Source of the DNA: an uncultured Clostridia bacterium
GTDB lineage: Bacteria; Bacillota; Clostridia; Lachnospirales; CAG-274
Direction of reading: 5' to 3'
DNA length: 64,000 nt
NCBI GenBank assembly: GCA_949948985.1
Contig: CATLIG010000005.1
Span: 1 to 64,000, forward strand
How positions within the stretch are numbered: position 1 is the stretch's first letter; the number at the start of each line of letters is the position of its first letter. This document shows positions 58,535-64,000 of the stretch, piece by piece. The notes under the pieces are model-generated. The model saw only the letters and a program-made list of their open reading frames with translations. It did no database searches and had not been told where the DNA came from. The translations under genes and the position numbers were made by a program.

Positions 58535-59398
58535 ATGGAGTATGAAAAAAATATATCTTACGCGTCAAAGGAAAATTCAGATGAAATTTTATCACTTTGG
58601 AATATATGTTTTCCTGAGTTTCCAGAGTTTACAAAATGGTATTTTGAAAATATTTTTTCTTTTAAAAACACTCTTATTTACAAAGAAGATAATAAAATAA
58701 TATCAATGACACAGGAAATACCTCTTATTTTTAATTCATTAAAAAAAGCCACATATATATATGGAGCATGTACCCATCCTCTTTACCGCAAAAAAGGAAT
58801 TATGGCAAAGCTTTTAAGACAATCTTTTGAAAATGATATAAAAAAAGGAACAGGCTTATCAATACTTATTCCTGAGAATGAAGAGCTCTTTAATTTTTAT
58901 GAGAAGTTTGGATATACTAAAGCAACTTTAATTAAAAAAGAATTTTTTAAAAGCACATTATTAAATAAAGAATTCCGTAAAAAATATATATTTCGAAAAG
59001 CTGTTTACGCAGATATTGAAAATATGAATGAGTTATATAATAAAACTCTTTCTCAATCAGATTTTATTTTTCGTGACAATACTTTTTGGAAAAATCAAAT
59101 GAGGATGTTCAATGACCTTGGAGGCGGCTGTTTTTGTTTGTACAATGAAAAAAATTCACAACTGGAGGCATATGCTTTTTTATGGAATGAGGAAAGCCTT
59201 ACAGCACAGGAAATATGCTTTAAAGACGATTTTGCCAAAAATATTATTTGTGAAAATATATTGTCGGAATTTAATACAGACAAAAGTTTTATTCTTAATA
59301 TATATGATAGTCAAGGTGAGTATAAATCTTGTGTAAAGTTTCATAATACTAAGGATAATTATGTATCGGATTATACAATTAATTTATTATGGAACTGA
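58535..59398 (+). CDS. GNAT family N-acetyltransferase (Eis-like N-terminal domain)
   Basis: A 287-residue protein. The acetyl-CoA binding block is YGACTHPLYRKKGIMAKLLR (about residues 74-93) with ILIPENEELFNFYEKFGYTK following, a pattern found in GNAT enzymes with an Eis-like layout. The C-terminal half is less conserved and may be a degenerate second GNAT or sterol-carrier-like domain. AAAGGAG precedes the ATG. It lies 81 bp after the DUF2156 gene on the same strand. Acceptor substrate unknown. Confidence 0.82.
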   Translation: MEYEKNISYASKENSDEILSLWNICFPEFPEFTKWYFENIFSFKNTLIYKEDNKIISMTQEIPLIFNSLKKATYIYGACTHPLYRKKGIMAKLLRQSFENDIKKGTGLSILIPENEELFNFYEKFGYTKATLIKKEFFKSTLLNKEFRKKYIFRKAVYADIENMNELYNKTLSQSDFIFRDNTFWKNQMRMFNDLGGGCFCLYNEKNSQLEAYAFLWNEESLTAQEICFKDDFAKNIICENILSEFNTDKSFILNIYDSQGEYKSCVKFHNTKDNYVSDYTINLLWN

Positions 59399-59408
59399 CA
59401 ACAAGGCT

Positions 59409-59486
59409 TGTCTGAACCCACGAAAATATTATCGGTAAAGGTTTTTCAAAAAAATCTTTATTATATGTATTTCGTGGGTTTAAACA
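59409..59486. terminator. Long hairpin after the acetyltransferase gene
   Basis: GAACCCACGAAAATA (about 59412-59426) pairs with TATTTCGTGGGTTT (about 59470-59483) around a 43-base loop that contains a smaller TTTTTC/AAAAAA pairing. It is flanked by CTTGTCT and ACAGGTCTG, which resemble family B ends, so it may be another short-form B element. Confidence 0.5.
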
Positions 59487-59548
59487 GGTCTGATTAAAGT
59501 AATTCAGCGTTTATCAAAAAATTGCTTAAAAAAATTCTACCCTTTTAA

Positions 59549-59716
59549 CAGACCTGTTCGAAAACTTCAGCAATGACGTTTGACAGCTGTTTTCCCGTCA
59601 TATTTTGCTTAATTTTCTTGAAATACTTTCCTAAGTATTACTGTAAAAATTAAGCTTCGTCTGACGCAAAAATTTCTTGTTAGCTGTCATCACTTATTTT
59701 TCCGAACAGGTCTATT
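59549..59716 (-). repeat. Repeat family B, copy B3, overlapping the 3' end of ppk
   Basis: Begins CAGACCTGTTCGAAAACTTC and ends TTTTTCCGAACAGGTCTATT. The interior AATTTTCTTGAAATACTTTC and ATTAAGCTTCGTCTGACGC match B1, B2 and B4. The end of the element covers the last codons of ppk, whose stop is at 59680-59682. Confidence 0.85.
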
Positions 59717-61842
59717 TTTGATTTGATAATATTAATAATTTTCATAAATCTGTTGTCAGGATTTGCGTTATTGTTAATTGATTTATTTTTAAAATATTTT
59801 TCCAGTTCATATTGAGAGTCAACAGATATTTCTTCTGATGAAAGTTCTTTTTTTATATACAATCCGTCAGGCAGCATATACCAGCCTTTTTTATTGTCAT
59901 TTCGGAAAAAATCCAGAATTTTAAGAATAACTTTTTTTGCCTCAGGATTTTTAACTGGGATAAATACTTCGACACGTCGTCTTGTATTTCTGTTTAAAAA
60001 GTCGCCTGAACCAATAAATATTTTTTCCTGTCCTCCTTTTCCGAAACAAAGGATTCTTGAGTGTTCAAGGTATTTTCCGACAACGCTTTTTACAATTATG
60101 TTTTCCGTATACCCTTCTATGCCGGCTCGTATACAACATATGCCCCTGATATATAATTCTATTTTTACACCGGCCTGCGATGCTTCCACAAGTTTTTTCA
60201 TAATATCAATGTCATTCATAGAATTTATTTTTATAACTATACAGCCGTTTTTATTAATCTTATGTGAAGATATTTCCTCATCAATAAGTTTTATAACGTT
60301 TGATTTAAAACAATTTGGAGCTATCCAAAGACTTCTTGTATGCTCAACAACATCGCCAAGACATAACGCTCTGAATAAATCATTAGCGTCCGCGCCAATA
60401 TCGTTGTCTGCTGTTATGTATGATATGTCTGTATATTGCTCGGAGGTTTTTTCATTATAATTACCTGTTCCGACTTGAGTTATATAACTTATTTTATTAT
60501 GATTTTTTTTCGTTATAAGGCATATTTTAGCGTGTACTTTATAGTCATTTAATCCATAAATGACGGTACAGCCGGCATCTTCAAGAATTTTTGAGTAATC
60601 AATATTATTTTGCTCATCAAACCTTGCTCTTAGTTCGAGAAGGCATAAAACATCTTTTCCTCTTTCAGCGGCATAAGCGAGAGCGGAAATGATTTTACTG
60701 TGACTGGCTAAACGGTATAAAGAAATTTTAATTGATATAACGTTGGCGTCATCAGCCGCCTCATAAAGTAAATCAACAAATGTACCAAAACTTTGAAAAG
60801 GTACGTTAAAAAATAAATCATTTTGTTCAATATATTTAATAAGCTGGCCTTTTTCGATGTTTATACATTTTAAAGGTTTATTCTCACTAAATAACAGCTT
60901 TTTGTTGTCAAGCTTCAAAGTTTTATATAAACTAAACCCAAAGGAAAAACTTAATGGTATTTTTTCTGTAAAAATAATATTTTCATCGCAGTCAATTTTA
61001 TCACATATAAATGATTTCATTTTATCAGATAATTCACTGCATACTTGAATTCTTACAGGAGCCAAATTTCTCCTTTTTTTTAGCATAGTCTGCATAATCC
61101 CCCTGAAATCCGCGTCGTTATCGGAGTCAAGAATAGCTTCATTTATAGTAATATCAGCGTTTCTTGTTACTCTTATTTTATGAATTTCTTTGATTTCGTA
61201 CTTAGCGAAAAGTTTTTTTGAATGGAATTTAATAACATCTGAAACAAAAGCGACTTTCTTTCTATTGTTTATGCTGAATGTAAAGTATTCATCTTTTATT
61301 GTTGTGGGAATAATACCTATTTTATTTCCATCTTGTTTTGACTCAAGCAGCGCGATTATATAAATTTCTTTATTTTTTAAAAAAGGAAAAGGATGAGTAC
61401 GGTCTACTATTTGCGGAGATAAAACAGGAAATATTTCTTCCAAAAAATATTTTTCGGCAACAGTGCTTTCAGATTTTGATATATTACTGAAATCAATAAT
61501 ATCTATATTATATTTTTTTAAATCTTTTACAATGTTTTTAAATCCCTTTTTTATTAAAGGCTCCATAAGCTGAACTTTTGTATAAATTTCTTTTATTTGT
61601 TTTTTCATTGACCAGCCTGTCTTATCATCAACTTTATCCGGAAAATTTTCCATATCTTCTCTTAAAGACCCTACCCGTACCATAAAAAACTCGTCAAGAT
61701 TTGAAAAATAAATTGACATAAATTTAAGCCGCTCAAATAAAGGATTGGATGTATCAAAGGTTTCAAAAAATACTCTTCTGTTAAATTCAAGCCAACTTAA
61801 TTCTCTGTTTATAAAGAGCTTTTTTTCATTATTTTCTCCCAC
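59680..61842 (-). CDS. ppk: Polyphosphate kinase 1
   Basis: A 720-residue enzyme reversibly making polyphosphate from ATP. LFINRELSWLEFNRRVFFE is the N-terminal signature. The catalytic histidine is in YKVHAKICLITKK, with GTGNYNEKTSEQYTDISYI, and the second site is LEHSRILCFGKGG with GSGDFLNRNTRRRVEVFIPV. Length is usual. I placed the start at GTG 61842, which has AAGGGAGGG upstream. It overlaps the 3' end of ppx by 34 bp. The last dozen codons (DLFGKISDDS and stop) come from repeat B3. Confidence 0.94.
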   Translation of the reverse strand: MGENNEKKLFINRELSWLEFNRRVFFETFDTSNPLFERLKFMSIYFSNLDEFFMVRVGSLREDMENFPDKVDDKTGWSMKKQIKEIYTKVQLMEPLIKKGFKNIVKDLKKYNIDIIDFSNISKSESTVAEKYFLEEIFPVLSPQIVDRTHPFPFLKNKEIYIIALLESKQDGNKIGIIPTTIKDEYFTFSINNRKKVAFVSDVIKFHSKKLFAKYEIKEIHKIRVTRNADITINEAILDSDNDADFRGIMQTMLKKRRNLAPVRIQVCSELSDKMKSFICDKIDCDENIIFTEKIPLSFSFGFSLYKTLKLDNKKLLFSENKPLKCINIEKGQLIKYIEQNDLFFNVPFQSFGTFVDLLYEAADDANVISIKISLYRLASHSKIISALAYAAERGKDVLCLLELRARFDEQNNIDYSKILEDAGCTVIYGLNDYKVHAKICLITKKNHNKISYITQVGTGNYNEKTSEQYTDISYITADNDIGADANDLFRALCLGDVVEHTRSLWIAPNCFKSNVIKLIDEEISSHKINKNGCIVIKINSMNDIDIMKKLVEASQAGVKIELYIRGICCIRAGIEGYTENIIVKSVVGKYLEHSRILCFGKGGQEKIFIGSGDFLNRNTRRRVEVFIPVKNPEAKKVILKILDFFRNDNKKGWYMLPDGLYIKKELSSEEISVDSQYELEKYFKNKSINNNANPDNRFMKIINIIKSKIDLFGKISDDS

Positions 61843-62729
61843 AGATATCCCTCCCTTACACTGCCTTTGATTGTGTGAATTTTTTTTGCGCCTATATATT
61901 TGCAAATTGTTTTTAAAACGATAAGACCCGGAATTATTGTATAAACACGTTCAGGTATAACGTGGCATATAAAACTTATTCCTTTTACATCCATTTTATA
62001 AATAGTGTTTATAATATCATCAATTTGTTCCAAAGAAAGCTCATAATCCGATATAATACCATCTCCGCCTACAAGCGCACGGTGGAGCCTGGCTCCTGCT
62101 CTTGCTGTTCCGCCTATAGCATACAGCTTTTCATATCCTGAATCCTTAAATTCTTTATTTGTCATAAGTTCTTCTTTTACATATTTTTTTATTTTCTTTA
62201 TTTCTTTTTTCTTTGGCAAAAGACCACTCACAAAATTTTTATAAGTAATAAGGCTACCTATTTTAAATGAATCTGAATTTGTTATTTTTCCATAGGAAAA
62301 AGAGAACAGCTGACCGCTGCCGCCGCCAAGGTCAACACCGACACCATCTTTTTCCTTTATATATTTTTTCATTCCGATATAGTCAAAAAATACCTCTTCT
62401 TCCGCAGAAATAATATCTATATTTATGTCAAGCTCACTTTTGACTTTTAAAAGTACATCTTTTTCATTTCTAAGGCTTCTTAAAGATGCTGTGGCAAACC
62501 AATGTAAATTATCACATTTTATTACGGAGGCAAAATCTTTGATTATTCTGAGGGTTTCTGTAAGTTTTGAAATGCCATCATAAATCAATACACCTTTTTC
62601 AACATATTCGATAAGTCCTATAAAATGCCGTTCATTAACAACTTCTTCTGCCGTTTTTTCATTGTCATCAACGTTATAAACAACTATTCTTACAGTATTT
62701 GAGCCGATATCAACAGTTCCGATTTTCAT
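61809..62729 (-). CDS. ppx: Ppx/GppA family exopolyphosphatase
   Basis: A 306-residue phosphatase of the ASKHA fold, degrading polyphosphate (or pppGpp). KIGTVDIGSNTVRIVVYNV is the first phosphate loop, EEEVFFDYIGMK and GVGVDLGGGSGQLFSF the second and YAIGGTARAGARLHRAL the third, giving the short two-domain form without the C-terminal HD region. The start is ATG 62729 with GGAG 8 bp upstream; the frame extends to 62777 into a repeat. Its end overlaps ppk, so synthesis and breakdown of polyphosphate are co-expressed. Confidence 0.9.
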   Translation of the reverse strand: MKIGTVDIGSNTVRIVVYNVDDNEKTAEEVVNERHFIGLIEYVEKGVLIYDGISKLTETLRIIKDFASVIKCDNLHWFATASLRSLRNEKDVLLKVKSELDINIDIISAEEEVFFDYIGMKKYIKEKDGVGVDLGGGSGQLFSFSYGKITNSDSFKIGSLITYKNFVSGLLPKKKEIKKIKKYVKEELMTNKEFKDSGYEKLYAIGGTARAGARLHRALVGGDGIISDYELSLEQIDDIINTIYKMDVKGISFICHVIPERVYTIIPGLIVLKTICKYIGAKKIHTIKGSVREGYLWEKIMKKSSL

Positions 62730-62740
62730 ATATATTCTCC

Positions 62741-62842
62741 TATAAAAATTCACAAAATTTTTAGTGCGAAATAACAAAAGAAATCCTTAATATATCAGAC
62801 TTGTTGAAGTTTGTCTGTTCATTCTTTTATTTGTTCGCCATA
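62741..62842 (+). repeat. Repeat family C, copy C4, in the ppx leader
   Basis: TATAAAAATTCACAAAATTT, TTAGTGCGAAATAACAAAAG, the centre TTAATATATCAGACTTGTTG and the right arm TTCTTTTATTTGTTCGCCATA. Its edge touches the ribosome site of ppx on the minus strand. Confidence 0.72.
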
Positions 62843-62992
62843 ATTAAAAAATTTATTATTCATAATTATAACATAATTAATAAAAATTTTACACATCAAA
62901 TTTTAAAATATAACAGAAACTAATTTTTATAAAAATGTGGAAGGAAATTAATTTTATTTCCGAAAAGCTATTGGGGGAGGCAATCCCTAAGA

Positions 62993-63043
62993 CTTTTGAC
63001 TATATCTCGCCTCCTTTTGTTCATTATAAAGTTGACTGACTAT
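62993..63043 (+). repeat. Repeat family A, decayed right end
   Basis: CTCGCCTCCTTTTGTTCATT and AAAGTTGACTGACTATA resemble the right end of family A with several mismatches; upstream CTTTTGACTATAT may be another end. Confidence 0.6.
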
Positions 63044-63089
63044 AAAATATATTATTTGAAAAAAATATTTAAATTTATATTAAATAATT

Positions 63090-63118
63090 TTGACAAATTT
63101 TCATAATTGTAGTATTAT
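63090..63118 (+). promoter_or_regulatory. Promoter of the SDR gene
   Basis: TTGACA at 63090-63095 and TATTAT at 63113-63118 are spaced by 17 bp, about 85 bases upstream of the start codon. Confidence 0.65.
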
Positions 63119-63208
63119 TAATATAAGAAGTTAAAAGTTGTATTGTTAATATCTTCTTTTACTTTATGTAAGTGGAAAAAAATATATTAAAACGGAGGGT
63201 AATTATTT

Positions 63209-64000
63209 ATGAGCTATGTAGAAAACTTTTCTCTTAAAGGAAAAATCGCATTGGTAACAGGCGCTTCTTATGGTATTGGTTTCGCTATTGCAAGCGGACT
63301 TGCTAAAAGCGGCGCGACTATCGTTTTTAACGATATTAAACAAGAATTGGTGGATAAGGGTCTTGACGCTTATAAAGAGGCCGGTATTGAAGCCTATGGC
63401 TATGTTTGTGATGTTACAAATGAAGAACAAGTTAATGAACTTGTGGCTAAAATTGAAAAAGAAGTCGGCGTAATTGATATTCTTGTAAATAATGCCGGAA
63501 TTATTAAACGTATCCCTATGTGCGATATGACTGCCGCTGAATTCAGACAAGTTATAGATGTTGACCTTAACGCTCCTTTTATTGTATCTAAAGCAGTTAT
63601 TCCAAGTATGATTAAAAAAGGTCACGGTAAAATTATTAACATTTGCTCAATGATGAGTGAGTTAGGCCGTGAAACAGTTTCCGCTTATGCTGCCGCAAAA
63701 GGCGGTCTTAAAATGCTTACAAGGAATATCTGCTCTGAATATGGTGAGCACAATATTCAGTGTAATGGTATTGGACCAGGTTACATTGCTACTCCGCAGA
63801 CTGCTCCTTTACGTGAAAAACAGCCTGACGGTTCAAGACATCCATTTGACCAGTTTATTATAGCTAAAACTCCCGCCGCTCGTTGGGGAACTCCCGAAGA
63901 CCTTGTTGGTCCTGCTGTGTTCTTAGCGTCAGACGCCTCAAATTTTGTAAACGGTCATGTTTTATATGTTGACGGTGGTATCCTTGCTTATATTGGAAAA
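63209..64000 (+). CDS. Short-chain dehydrogenase, gluconate 5-dehydrogenase-like (3' end cut by window)
   Basis: 264 codons are visible without a stop, and members of this group are about 265-270 residues, so only a few codons are missing. The NAD(P) site is VTGASYGIGFAIASGLAKSG, NNAG is in DILVNNAGIIKRIPM and the catalytic triad residues are in IINICSMMS and SAYAAAKGGLKML. The C-terminal block PAARWGTPEDLVGPAVFLAS and FVNGHVLYVDGGILA is typical of gluconate 5-dehydrogenase and related KduD proteins. ACGGAGGGT precedes ATG 63209. The product likely interconverts 5-keto-gluconate or a similar sugar acid and gluconate; the exact substrate cannot be fixed. Confidence 0.85.
   Translation, partial: MSYVENFSLKGKIALVTGASYGIGFAIASGLAKSGATIVFNDIKQELVDKGLDAYKEAGIEAYGYVCDVTNEEQVNELVAKIEKEVGVIDILVNNAGIIKRIPMCDMTAAEFRQVIDVDLNAPFIVSKAVIPSMIKKGHGKIINICSMMSELGRETVSAYAAAKGGLKMLTRNICSEYGEHNIQCNGIGPGYIATPQTAPLREKQPDGSRHPFDQFIIAKTPAARWGTPEDLVGPAVFLASDASNFVNGHVLYVDGGILAYIGK

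Larger units (their letters stand above)
62730..63208. other. Divergent intergenic region before the SDR gene
   Basis: No gene seen. It contains repeat C4, a decayed family A end (about 62993-63043) and the SDR promoter at 63090-63118. The remainder is very AT-rich. Confidence 0.6.

Overview
The window looks like a stretch of chromosome from an AT-rich, spore-forming, anaerobic Gram-positive bacterium of class Clostridia (probably Lachnospirales; the exact genus cannot be read from the sequence). The evidence is the AT-rich base composition and AT-rich codon use, strong AGGAGG-type ribosome binding sites with many TTG starts, a T-box leader on thrS, the sporulation genes spoIVA and yunB, SLH-domain surface proteins, a PPi-type phosphofructokinase, the oxygen-independent (cbi) cobalamin route and a [FeFe]-hydrogenase-like sensor.

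Layout. 1-126: edge of an IS5-like insertion sequence. 139-440: two repeat elements. 465-2250: autoregulated PadR repressor with an FtsW/RodA-like membrane protein. 2260-4538: T-box and thrS. 4749-10147: spoIVA and a small membrane protein on the minus strand, yajC, aroG-type DAHP synthase (minus) and pfp. 10503-15220: YihY membrane protein, a GAF/PAS membrane protein and two unrecognised coiled-coil membrane proteins. 15588-18224: valS. 18454-21589: secreted subtilase and a cohesin-like/SLH surface protein. 21860-23680 (minus): FTR-like Fe-S protein with a NifX-thioredoxin fusion, then yunB. 23959-27141: class A penicillin-binding protein.

27389-53635 is one continuous plus-strand cluster of about 26 genes behind a single cobalamin riboswitch. 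It holds early tetrapyrrole genes (hemA, hemB, hemC, a cobA-hemD fusion and a precorrin-2 dehydrogenase), the whole anaerobic corrin ring set (cbiL, F, G, H, J, C, D, a cbiE-T fusion and cbiA), a cobaltochelatase cbiK with a lipoprotein signal, a BtuC/BtuD/BtuF-like transporter whose binding protein carries SLH-like repeats, and the nucleotide-loop genes (cobO, cbiP, cbiB, cobD, two cobU-like genes, cobS, cobT, cobC). Together they convert glutamyl-tRNA to cobalamin, apart from hemL, a threonine kinase, lower-ligand synthesis and a cobalt importer, none of which is in the window.

53693-64000: a soluble [FeFe]-hydrogenase-like/methyl-accepting sensor (minus), a DMT transporter, two acyltransferase-type proteins, a ppx-ppk polyphosphate pair (minus) and the 5' part of a gluconate 5-dehydrogenase-like SDR running off the end.

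The most unusual structure is not a gene. At least three families of short palindromic, non-coding repeats (called A, B and C here, with hints of a fourth, D) fill the intergenic spaces. Family A has three copies of exactly 164 bp ending in TATAGTCAATCAACTT and its complement. One A copy sits in the 3' end of cbiET and supplies its last codons and stop; removing it while keeping one TA restores an open frame that overlaps cbiA. A family B copy supplies the last codons of ppk. These look like MITE-type elements that remodel gene ends.
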